From Spodoptera frugiperda (Eukaryota > Arthropoda > Insecta > Lepidoptera > Noctuidae), in assembly GCF_023101765.2 (NCBI RefSeq), contig NC_064239.1, positions 6,774,231 through 6,838,230 on the forward strand: a DNA stretch of 64,000 nt. Direction: 5' to 3'. Shown here piece after piece: positions 49,252 through 60,658 of this stretch (position 1 is its first letter; every line of letters starts with the position of its first letter). The notes beneath the pieces were generated by a model. It saw only the letters and a program-made list of their open reading frames with translations, did no database searches and was not told the origin of the DNA. A program made the translations under genes and the position numbers.

Positions 49252-51124
49252 ATTTTAAATATTTACTAGATTACTAGATATTTATAGATTTAGAATCTGT
49301 TTATGAAATAGATAGACGAGTTAGTAGTAGGTACTTGTGACGCATATATTTTATTACCTAAATACATTGCGAACTATAAAAGAAGCACATTGCCATTGCA
49401 TACTAAGTAGCTACTAACTTCCTTACGGCGTCTTCCTTAGGCGCTTCTATGTTAGGAACAAAATTCGAGGTTGTGACCTCGTTTTGATCGGTTTGTTGTT
49501 CCACGCAAATTAATTGCTATCATCATTTCAGCAGCTTAATTTACACCCCTATGTCTTCCTTTTCACTGTCATAATTAGAAGATCACTTAAATGTTTATCA
49601 ATCTTAAGCACCTATTCATTTTCAAATAGTATGTTAACTATTTAACAATATTTCATTATACACTAGTTACAAGTGGATAAATGTCAGCAAGCTACTTTAT
49701 GTGATACAAATAATTTGATAGAGGCAACACATCAGTATTATAAACCACATATTATGTTAATTTATTTTTTTGTATAACTAGTCTTTTGCATTTTTAAGAA
49801 GTACAAGCATTAAGTTGAAAGTCCCAGTTAAATAATATAACTAATAGAAGATGCTAATACACTTTACGTATGGAAGAAATAAATATGTGGTATATAAGAT
49901 CATAAAATATTTGTTTCATGTTGTAAAAGCAGATACAGAGGTTCAGGTTTATGAACATTAATGAATCTACCTGAACATATTGTACTGTGAATTGCTTAGA
50001 ACTGCACGAAACTTAAATGACTCGAATTATTAGAAATCGTTAAAACCTTTTCGTGTAGAACATATTTTATAAAGCAAGTTATAGAATGGATCAGCTGGCC
50101 TGACTTCTATGTCGCTCATGCGCGATCTTAATGTGGTGATGAAAGTTATTTATTAACTCGTATACATATACGTATGTGCTGTTACAACGTGTATTTGACT
50201 GATGTGTAAGAGAATTGTGATAATTAGAAGGGTAAACAGATTTTATCCTGTATGTAAGCGGAAAGTGAACAATTGTAGGTAATATTTATGACGTGTGTTT
50301 GAAACTATATTATTAGTATTAATTTTATTTCATTAATTTGCAAGCATTAAATGTTGACTACATTTCATAACTTTTCACACATGAAGCTTACTCGAATACT
50401 TAATTGATTTTTGTTCTAAACAAATGTTTGATTATAATTACATTAACGTAGCACAAAAATATATGTCTTTTATTTACACTGAAACAGAACCTGAAATTAC
50501 CATCTACATGAAGAGAGAACAAGAAGAGTATATATTTTCTCTGAAAGGATTTTATTGAATAACTGAAGCGAAAGATGAGACTTCAGACATTTTAACAATA
50601 AAACACAGATCTTGAGGAAAATAGTACCTGTATTATAAGCCATTATATAATAAATACACAACATTAATAAAAGTGAAATGCGTAACGAACATATTTGTAA
50701 ATCTTTATTATACCTATATCTATAACGTGTGTTGAGGCGTGTAGGCACATGTTCGGGACGCATTAACATTTACCCGACTGTTTAAATAATTATACCTAAG
50801 CTTGTAGAAGACTTGCGCAATGAGCGCGGCTGTGGTATTCAAACTTGTGCAGGAACTTTCTAATACCAAAATTGGGCCGTTCTTTAGCCGCTAGCCGGTT
50901 CTTTGATATTATGATTGAGCTACTATTTCAATTTTAGCTTGTCAAAGTCATTTCACCTCACGATAGACAATCGTAAAGTTTTAATAATTTGATATTTTCA
51001 CGTACTAGTGAACCATAATTAAGTGACACAGCAAAATACAGTAATAGGGAGTTGAGTTAGTTTATTTTCGTAGAAGCTTTTGTGACCTTGTTCTACAAAG
51101 GTCGTTGCGTCATTGCACCTCGCA
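49252..51124. other. Convergent intergenic region, including 3' UTR of the DHHC gene
   Basis: No gene was recognised. The minus-strand 3' UTR of the palmitoyltransferase probably reaches about 50470, where a minus-strand AATAAA (tttatt) occurs. Confidence 0.55.
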
Positions 51125-54100
51125 TCATATATTTTCTTCGTGAAAAATATCTTGTTCATCACATTTGTCGGGCAAGCACACGAAGAATTCAATTAAGTTC
51201 ATGATAGGCCCTCGTGAGAATGGATTCTGATAACGCCCGCGTTTATCCCTCAAATAGGGATATCTTTTATAGTTGAACATTTCATTTGTAGTTAAATTCA
51301 TGCATGCGTGCAAAATCTGAAAAATACAAAGAAAAGTAACGTTACATACAAACCAAATGGTCATAAATACAAGTGTGTGGGACACGGACCTCCGTAAAGA
51401 CATATTTTATGATTGAGTGTCAGGGTGGGAGTGATTTCGGTTTCGATTCAGAATGAGCACCTAATCCTGGCTGTATCTATGTAGCATTTGGTACAGTATA
51501 CTTTATTTAGTCGTTTTGTATTTATCAGTCATATCAATTTTGAAGACTTACCGAGGTACAAGTAAGGATCCAGCCAAGAGCGCAAAACGTGATAGCTTCC
51601 AGCAGTCCCAGTACATACAAGAGACCAAACCCTTCGAGCAGCAGGCAGTAGCAGGCGAAGTATATGGAAAGGGTGCAGTTGATTGCGACGCTCATCACAA
51701 ACAGGAAGAACCACATTCTGTTGCGCACGCCGACACAATTGTAGATGAATGGGCAGTGGTGGTCAAAATATGCCACGCAACGCTTGCAGATGCGACAGTG
51801 TTTAGCCCTGCAGACAGAACACAGGAATAACTTTAAAGAATATAATGACTTGTAGAGAGGTACATTAACCTAGGCTTGATATACAAGTAGGTATCTACCT
51901 ATAGCTAAAATATAGATACTTCAACACCCATATTTAGACAACTTCATATACCTAAGTACTTACTAAAAAAATCCTCGTTGGCTCAGTATACTAGGATTTT
52001 TTCCATTCTACTCACAAAGTTATAAAATAAATATTAAAACCTCGTAGCTACCAAAAATCCCCTAAATAATTAAGGGTATTGAGGAGAAGAGATAAAACAA
52101 AAGAACGGGGAAATACCCGAAAATATTTTCTAATGACACTGGGTAAATCTGAATCATGAATAAATCTATACCTATAGATAGTATCGATTACTTTGTTAAA
52201 TACTATGATTGATATTGCTTTTAATTGATAAATTACTTAATTAAAAAGATACTAAAGAACAATTTTATATAGCTAACCTATAGCTGTCGTAAATATTCAT
52301 TTAGGTAGGTAGGAATGGTACTTACTCAACTACCTATAAATGTACGTAGCAATTAGGTAATTACTACTAGGTACTAGCTGGCAAAAATAATTTTAATGCG
52401 TTTAGAAAGACCTAAGCATTATAATATACCTAGTCATTAGGTGCCTGCGTTAGGTATTTCAAGGTAGATACTTGTGGTTAGGTAGGTTATAGGTACCTAC
52501 TAAGTAGGTGCCTATATAGAATTTTTAAAAAATATACCTACCTGTGCATTGCAATTAAGAATACCAGATACCTATTAACCAGGCATGAAACCGTTAATTG
52601 GGTATTTGGCACTGAAAATTTAGGCGAGACGGATTGCAGTCGCTGAAACTGTGACAGAACGCTGCAATCGGTGAAAGTGATGTCTTAAATACCTATTATA
52701 GTCAGCTACCTAGGTAAGTTCAAATGACAATGTTCCTAATGAGTTTATGTCATTATTATATAGGGATACTAGTTCTTGAATGTAACGATGTTTATTTAGG
52801 TAAGGTTGGTTTAGGGTAGATATTGAAGGCAAACACTCCCATGTTTGTCCTCTAAAGTATAACCAAGGACTGTGCCTAATGCGTCTGATTTATACCTGTT
52901 ACCCTAAAATTAGTTAATGACAATAAATAACAGAATTACCTTAAAGGTCGCAGACATCGGCAAGTATGACACAATCGTGATAAAATCACGTTCCTTTTTT
53001 TCCACTTGTCATAATACGGTATCTGACGAATGGCTCTATAATAAGTTTCAGAGTTTTGAGGTATGTAGCCCGGGTCTCTTCTATTCGCGATCACCCAGCT
53101 TAGCCACATGATCGCATTCCAGTAAAGGAAACAGTAATGCGAAAGACGCAGCGTGTTCCATGTCAATGGTATGCATCTAATGACATACATAGGATATCCC
53201 CAAAGTAATACAGATATCAAAAAGAACAGTAGAGGGCCCTTAGAGTCTCCAGCGCCTCCAAACAATAGCGCCCACAGTTCAGAAAGTGGAGGCATCCAGT
53301 GTGACTTGCGTTTCATTTCCTTTTGTAACAGTTTTACAACTTCTAAGTGGCGGTGGCTCTGTGCAAGCATCAATGGCGTTTTTCCATTTTTATCGCGAGG
53401 TTCCAATTCTGCTTTGACCTACAAAAAGACAAATTCTGACCTTGGATACTTCTCGTACAGCTATTTGTTACAATTGAAAACTTTAACTAACTTACCTTTT
53501 CACATAATAATCTTACGCAAGTCAAATTGCCCGACAAACACGCCAGATGAAGTGGTGTTGAACCAAAATTATCGGTGCAATGTAAAGGTACGCCTGAATA
53601 AATTAACAAGCGTACTAGGTCCGCATGGCCCTTGTATGCAGCCCAGTGGAGGGCAGTGTCTCCGTTAATATCAGACAGCCTGGTCGCTGCCCCCATACCG
53701 AGTAGATACGCAGCGGTCGCTGTCTTGCCGTACATACAGGCCGTCATCAGTGGGGTCAACCCTGTAGAAATAAAACTTGTCATTCTGTATTAGGTATCTA
53801 CTAGTAGGTACTATCATAGGTCATCATATCGTATGGTCAATGCTAATGGAATGGGATGGGACTACTTACCTTTGAAGTCAGCAGCGTTGACCGCAACTCC
53901 AGACTGCAACAGAACTTGTACTACCGACGCGTGGCCCTTGCGACAGGCCCAGTGGATCGGTCGAGGACCCTGAAAAAAATAATCACGAGTTTGTTATATA
54001 GGTACTTGTCGTAAATTCTAGGTTTATAGTTATTACAAATGTTACCTGGGTGCCTAAGCAAGAAAGATCTATGGGGGCTCCTCGTTCAACGAGATAGCGC

Positions 54101-54948
54101 ATGACCGCGACGCTCCCGTCTAGTGCAGCCCAGTGTGCAGGAGTGTAGCCATGCTGGTCTCGAGCACTCAGCACTTCCACACCAAGCTTTTCTACTAAGC
54201 GTTCAATTTCTGATACTTCTCTAAAATAACAATAGATTAAGGTATAAGTAGGTACACGTTATTTTTTAATTGAAGTTCACAAAACAAAATATATGTAAGT
54301 TGGCATAAAATTTCTAACCCCGAACGGACGGCTTCAAAAATGAGTTGATGTAGATCAGAGTGTTGGTTGTAGCTAGTAATTGTACGAGGTGGCGCGGCTG
54401 GAGCATCTGGCGACATGGGAGAGCACGGCGGCAGAGCTTCCTCTGCTGCCATCGTGCAGGGGGGCGGCTGCGGCAGCGCCCACACGCCGCGCGCCGCCCC
54501 CGGGCTAGGGTACACCTGAACAAAGACAAATATTTCATTCTAGAACTATTGCATGCCTGTGACCACTGATCACTGAGTGCCAGTTAACCAGCTGAGCAGT
54601 GACAGAGATACCTGTATGAGAAGTAGGTAGGTATAGGTACCTATGTGTAGATGTGCAGCCTATAATTATAATTGACTTAAAAAGAAATGACATCAATGTT
54701 TCAAATATTATTGTTAATTGAAATTTTAAGTCTTAATTACCCATGTAGGTATCTAATGTAAGGGTTGAAGTTAAAGACTAAGTTAAGTAATCATGCGCGA
54801 GTTTAATGTGTGCCTGATCCCATAAACTGAGAGAAAAACATGGAGTGACCAATTTCCCTTACCTTACTACTCACGGCGAGGCCGACGCCCCCCGCCACCA
54901 CAGAACCCTCTCCGTCCGCCACGGCCGTATCGCCGGCACACGGACGCA
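51125..54948 (-). CDS. Patsas: Ankyrin-repeat DHHC palmitoyltransferase (Patsas type), 5' end unresolved
   Basis: Eight minus-strand exons: 54863-54948, 54319-54515, 54046-54220, 53870-53969, 53496-53761, 52940-53418, 51552-51807 and 51125-51316. All phases agree. The protein is an S-acyltransferase of the secretory pathway that attaches palmitate to cysteines. The order is a Pro/Ala-rich N-terminus; ankyrin repeats ([99 protein letters not shown]); two membrane spans ([20 protein letters not shown] and [20 protein letters not shown]); the zinc-binding Cys-rich domain with the catalytic motif ([20 protein letters not shown]); two more spans; and a [17 protein letters not shown]-terminal motif. 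Catalytic DHHC is intact. The [15 protein letters not shown] context argues for Patsas (CG6618-like) over Hip14. The first listed exon is open but has no ATG, so the start lies further upstream or at the ATG at 54452. Confidence 0.85.
51808..52939 (-). other. Intron of the DHHC gene
   Basis: 1.1 kb. It is unusually rich in taggtacctac / taggtaggtag runs (52290-52560), a pattern common in lepidopteran introns. No gene. Confidence 0.7.
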
Positions 54949-57222
54949 CTGTGAAACTTCGTCCTATTTCCACTATTAAAAATTATAAAGAATATATTCA
55001 CAAACAAAAGTAAAAACAATTCAGAGATTGCGTGACCTACGGCACCTAACACGGTTATTACTTATGTATATCGATTCTCGGTTTCTAGAGCATGCGCCTT
55101 CAATCCAGTTAGGTACTGAAACATGTGGCCCATGTAGGTACATAGTTATTATAACAAAATGCAATGAAATTATGTTATTATTTTGTTCAAACATCTGCCT
55201 ATTTAATGAGTGTATGGAAGATTTTAAAATAATCGTGTTTTATTTCATTTCTTAAAACAAACTTATTTTTTATTTTCTAAATAGATGGCGCTATGTACAA
55301 TTATTGAGTTTTTACAAAAAAATAGCAATAAATCTATAAGGTTTTTTGGCGTCGATAAATAATCTCAATACCTCTGTCTACTAAGAGTGTGCTGTCTGTT
55401 GCTATTTTTAACCGACTTCCCAAAAAGGATGAGGTTCTTAATTTTGCCGTTGTTTTTATGTAGGTAATATACATGTGTTTTACTTATTCGGTTCTACTAT
55501 AGTTACCACTAATGTAAGCTACACTACACTACTGCTGTTTAACTGTACTTACATTTCGTGTGCATTCCATTTCAAGAAAATTAAACCATTTGTTTGATAC
55601 CTATATATCCTTCCGTTTTGAATTAAGTATGAATTTGCGGTGTAATAAATGGGAACTAATTTCTTCTATATAAAGGGTGCCGGATACTGGATATTGACCA
55701 ATCATGCTTGCAACTTTAATAAAATTGCAAAATATTTCTTGCAAATATGTACCTATACCTATGAACGTTAAACAATAAAAGTATACTTAACCCATTTATG
55801 TAATCTTTATCTGAAAATTATTTTATACTACAGGCACAGAATGCTGTAGGTAACCTAGGTACAGATAGGTACAACTAACATAGCAATGAAAATATTTTAT
55901 AGATTTATATTTATATATATTTATAGTACCTATTATGATAATTAAATACAATTTAAAAGTTACAATTAATAATTTATTGTGATACTGCAAAATAGGCATA
56001 AAATGTTCTATTCTACATCTACCCACAATATCTTTTTTCTGTGAACATTTCACACGTTTGATCGATAAACGATAATTTTTGATATTATCTTTCACATATT
56101 ACTTACACTTATCTATATTTTACATTACTTACTTATTGACTAATGACTATTTCCAGGCGATAATATAAAGTAGGTAATTAGGTACCTACTACTTGAGTAG
56201 TAGTTCAGACACCAAAACTGAAAAAAACATATTGACTAAATTTGATAGTTTTTTTTAGATTCATAATTATGTATACTACATAACTGTCCTGCCTTCTAAA
56301 AATATCAATTTTTAAACTCATATTATTATTTAAAACTACTATTCATAATGAGATTCATAAATGAAGATTAGCGCCATCTTTTGAGAAAAATGTAAAATGG
56401 TGTAATAGTTCACGCCCAACATGTGGGGCAAGTTGATTGGGTTAGAAAATTATAATATCGGTATTCTTACTACGAAACACTTACTTCACTTATCAAACAT
56501 AACTGTTGTCTGATAAAAAAAGTATATATTACCATACAACTTAAAACTTTTTAATTTTATAATTACATTATGTTCATGAGTAAATTGGTAGGTACTAGCT
56601 AATATTAATTATTTTTAATTATAGCAGAATTAAATCACCATTTGCTTAGAAAGGTAGGGCACTATTATTGTAAAAAATAGGACAAGGTAAATAAAATCAA
56701 AACACATTTTAAAATTGTGAAAATGAACTTTAATTCAGCAAATTTTATACTAAATGTATAAATATGATATAATCTAGATTTCGTTTTCACTACCTAAATA
56801 GACATCATGTTATAAAAAGTGTACAACTAAAACTAGTAGCTGATTAAACATCTCAATGTGGCTTATCAATTAGTTAGATCTTGTAAAAGCACTTTCTTTA
56901 AAATGGTTTTATTATACTTAAATAATAAGATTAAAATAATGAAAGCATTACAGCTCAAAACTGATGTTGAACTTCCAAACAACAATCATATTCAATACAA
57001 TCTTAAACTTCTACTAAACTTGAAACTTTAACGAGCAAACCGAATAAATTATTATTCATAAACAAACTTAACAATGTCGATAGCTCAAAATAATAAAATA
57101 TTTTCAACAAGAGTCAACTGACTGCACATATTATGGTTAAGGTGTACACAAAATTCAGAAATCGGGACTATTTTATATGCAATATTTGATAATGCCAATT
57201 AATTAGGTATTGTTTTTGTCTA
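54949..57222. other. Region upstream of the DHHC gene and downstream of the ELAV-like gene
   Basis: 2.3 kb, AT-rich. It probably contains the unseen first exon(s) of the DHHC gene. A short dispersed motif (accgacttcccaaaaaggat, 55410-55430) recurs on the opposite strand in a Dscam1 intron (14466-14484) and marks a lepidopteran repeat. Confidence 0.5.
55405..55442 (+). repeat. Short dispersed repeat (accgacttcccaaaaagga type)
   Basis: The motif and its neighbour gaggttctta match, in reverse orientation, 14457-14485 in Dscam1. Two copies in one window indicate a dispersed element fragment. Confidence 0.5.
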
Positions 57223-57272
57223 TTTATTACTGTATTGATATTGTAAAGTTTATTAAGTCTTTCACATAAGCA

Positions 57273-58178
57273 TTATCTCTTCTGGGTCTTGAAACTAACC
57301 GAGAGAGGTTGGCCATGAAGAACATATCCATTCAGTGCTTGTATTGCCATCGCAGCTTGGTCATAATTTCTCATCGTTACAAATCCAAATCCTTTACTCT
57401 TATTAGTTGAATGATCCTTGATTATCTTAACCGATACAATAGCACCATATGGACCGAATAGCTGCCACAGAGTTAATTCTTCCACCTCCGGAGCAATATT
57501 ATAAATGTATATAGACCATGTACTCGGAGAATTGTGATCTCCAATGGCATTCATATGATTTATCCAATGATAAGGTCGCACAAGAGGATTTTTGGGAAAG
57601 TTATTATTATTATTTTTATGTTTATTAGGGTTACTCTTATTAGCATACTTAACAGTTAAAGGGTGTAGAAAGCCAGGCGGTGTGGTGCCATTTATGTTCT
57701 GAATGGCTCTTTCCGCTTCATATTGGTGTTCATATAAAACAAATGCTATACCTGCAGCTATACGAGAATTAACTATTTTACCAAATTGTGCGAATAGTCC
57801 ATGTAAATCCTGCAAGGTCAGTTCATTAGGCAGGTTACATACGTAGAGGTTCCAGTCAGCTTCAGGTTTCGAAGGCGGTTTCAACTCCGGATTGAGAAGT
57901 GCATGCGACACTTTGAGAGTCTTATTTTGCATTAGAAGTCCGTTAAAAGCCTTACGTGCCTTGACTGCATCCTCGGGACGAGAGTACTCGACGAACCCAT
58001 AGCCTCGGTTTGCTATCAACTTACAACTTTCCAGTTTACCCATTGTTGAAAATAGTGAGAACATCATATCCTGGGTCATGACTTCAGGAATGTAATTGAC
58101 GATAAGTTTGGTGGGTGATTCGTCCGGCCCAAATTCATTATTTCCTTGACAATTACCGTCTTGACACGATTCCGACAT
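57273..58178 (-). CDS. ELAV-like RNA-binding protein, intronless, three RRMs
   Basis: A single uninterrupted frame of 301 residues. It has the ELAV/Hu family order: RRM1 (about 22-97, TKLIVNYIPEVMTQDMMFSL ... GYGFVEYSRPEDA), RRM2 (about 109-182, NLYVCNLPNELTLQDLHGLF ... GIAFVLYEH), an Asn/Lys-rich hinge, and RRM3 (about 222-299, WSIYIYNIAPEVEELTLWQL ... KGFGFVTMRNYDQAAMAIQ). ELAV proteins bind AU/U-rich RNA and control neuronal splicing and mRNA stability. The lack of introns suggests an old retrocopy of a multi-exon ELAV gene. Against Hu proteins, the beta2-beta3 loops of RRM1 and RRM2 are about 6 and 8 residues shorter and RNP1 of RRM2 is degenerate (AGIAFVLY). RRM3 is canonical. The frame is fully open, so it is probably functional. 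Confidence 0.85.
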   Translation of the reverse strand: MSESCQDGNCQGNNEFGPDESPTKLIVNYIPEVMTQDMMFSLFSTMGKLESCKLIANRGYGFVEYSRPEDAVKARKAFNGLLMQNKTLKVSHALLNPELKPPSKPEADWNLYVCNLPNELTLQDLHGLFAQFGKIVNSRIAAGIAFVLYEHQYEAERAIQNINGTTPPGFLHPLTVKYANKSNPNKHKNNNNNFPKNPLVRPYHWINHMNAIGDHNSPSTWSIYIYNIAPEVEELTLWQLFGPYGAIVSVKIIKDHSTNKSKGFGFVTMRNYDQAAMAIQALNGYVLHGQPLSVSFKTQKR

Positions 58179-60658
58179 TTTTTAATTGTTGTCGGTGAAT
58201 GACATTTCACTGTAGTGTTGCGTGTTTTCTTAGGTACGTTCGGAAATAAGCACGTTATAGTGACGTTACCTTTGTCTATGCATCTTATTAGAAAAAAAAA
58301 ATAGAATTCTAATAAGAATACTATTTACTCCTTTAATTATAAATTAAATTACCTTAGTTATTTTATGTAGGTAATAATAATTTCATCAATGAAGATAATT
58401 AGAAAATAGCTATTTGAAATATTTGCAATAAACTTCACAAGAAACACTAAATTATAATATAGGCTTAAGGCACGTTTAAACGTTTACTTTATTTGATTAA
58501 TATATGTCGACCTGCTTCTGCCATCTGCCAGCGGTTTCGTCATCGCTCCCGAGGGATAAAATTATATGTTATTCCAGATCCTAATCTACCCCTGTTTCAA
58601 ATTTCAACTCGATATCTTCATCCGTTTCGACGTAAAGGAGTAATAAACAAACATACAATCTTTTGCATTTATAATATTAGTAGGATAATACAGAAATTGG
58701 TCAGTAAGTCAGTATTGCAATGGAAAAAGCTTTACCTGTAATATTGAAACGATTATATTTTGTCGTTATCTGCTTATCCATGTCGATACTACCGCCCGGA
58801 TGCTGTATTTAATAGTTCTGAAATTCGACAGAATACCGCTAGTATTGCTTTTAAAATAGTCATATACTGTATTATATAATTTACTAAATATTCAATTTTA
58901 TTTTTGACTTTCTTCTCTTGTAGACTACTAATTGCAAATAAAATACCAAGTTTTCAAGCAGAAAACTATCTGATCTAGAGATGGGATATTTTTATGGATT
59001 TTTTCAGTATTTATCCAAAAACTTACTAGGGAGGTATTAAAATATAACAGCGCTAGTAAGGACAACTCGGCTTTTCGTCCAATAGAAAAGCAACTACTAG
59101 AATATCACTCTATTGGACGTACAAGTTTTGACAGCTACAATGATTGGACAAACTGAACTTGCTAGATTAGCGCCATCTATTGAGCAAAAACCAGTACGTC
59201 CCATTTGATAATACTCAAAATGGATATATTCTGTACTTCCCCATTTTGAGATTTTTTTTCGAAAATTAGCTCAAATTTGTAGGCGGTATGTTTCGATACA
59301 ATAAAATCGATCATTGCCTTGATAATAATTTGTTACCAGTCACACCGAAAGTTTCAGTTAAATCTTAAATTAATAGAAACAGTGTAATGTAATGAAAGAA
59401 AACAAAAGACATCATTTGCACCAATAGCTATATTTTTTTGCATATAAGTACATCACCACTATATAGGCAAACTATAAAGTTGTCACATTCGAGATAATTA
59501 TTTTGAAAAGATTGTACACAGATCTGTAGTTGCACAACAAAACAGTAAAACATTTTAACAAGCTACCACTAATTAATTTATAACATACATTAATATGGTA
59601 TTTTTTAGTTGGAATAAATTATTTAATAACATGCTCTGATGTTCGTCAAACACATTAAATTTTTTTAACAGTAACCTTTGTATAGCTATAAATAAATAAT
59701 TACGACCCGTGCAGACAATACCTGGAAACCAAGTGAACAGTCTCTAGCTGTTATCTCTTCTAAGATATATAGCTAAGAACATAAACACTTGTCCACTAAG
59801 TCAGTGCGTGTACAACAGAGATAGCATTCTCGATTTATTATATTTATTTTTAATTGAGATGTTATAATGCTGATTCGTAGTCATTTAACAGATTCAACAC
59901 ACAAGCTAAAGAACATTTAAGCACAAAGTCTTCAACACCAAACACATTGAACTACATAAGCACCCTTTATAAATGCATAATATATTATATTTTTTTAACA
60001 TCATGAAGATTAAAATATTCGATACTGTACATTTTCTCATTTATAAAACTTATTTCTTAATTAATGTGCTGTAAATAGATTTCAGATCTAAAAGAACTAA
60101 ACAAGGATTTTAAAGTTAAATAACAAAAATAATTTAATAATCACATATAAAAATAGTAAGGAACTATAATCACAAAATAAAAATACCAAAAGGTATCTAC
60201 ATTATAAATAGGCCTATGATTTAGGCTATCTCCAAGGTAACAGTGGAATGTAAATAAATTATATATACTTTTCAATAAGCTGATTTCAATTTACGTCCAG
60301 TACGTAGATACAATTTTAAATTAGAGCTAATCCACAGACACACACATTTAATAGCGTCACCACATGGCTAGTTGGCTCATGCAAGTGTTTATCTAAAAAG
60401 TTTAAAAGTAATACCCATCTCAATATTTGTCAAAACACATCAATACTTAAAAGGACCAATATAAAATAAACATTTAAAAATAAGCTGAGCTTGTCAATTA
60501 ATCAACACCTATAAGCTAATTAAATATTTGTATAAAGCAAAATATTGTGGAACATTTACTACACACAATTATTGTCATGATTATCATATAAAACCACATA
60601 AAGTATTATAAAACTCTTTGGTTAACATTTAAATTCTGTTAGTACTGATTTGGTTTGT
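58179..60658. other. Intergenic region, including 3' UTR of the SLC36 gene
   Basis: No further gene was recognised. It includes the repeat at 58500-58700. The minus-strand 3' UTR of the SLC36 transporter probably extends through much of 59450-60658. Confidence 0.5.
58500..58700 (+). repeat. Retrotransposon 3'-UTR-like repeat
   Basis: The stretch caaatttcaactcgatatc...tccgtttcgacgtaaaggag...ttttgcatttataatattagtagg resembles the 3' tails of RTE-type elements dispersed in Lepidoptera (aaatttcatc...ggttcagccgtt...ttcgcatttataatattag). No coding part was seen. Confidence 0.55.

Noticed and set aside
51125..54948. Hip14 (ZDHHC17) identity
   Set aside because: The [21 protein letters not shown] context and C-terminal region differ from the Hip14 sequence as I remember it (FDHHCPWVGNC). 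Patsas type fits better, though only a tree would settle it.
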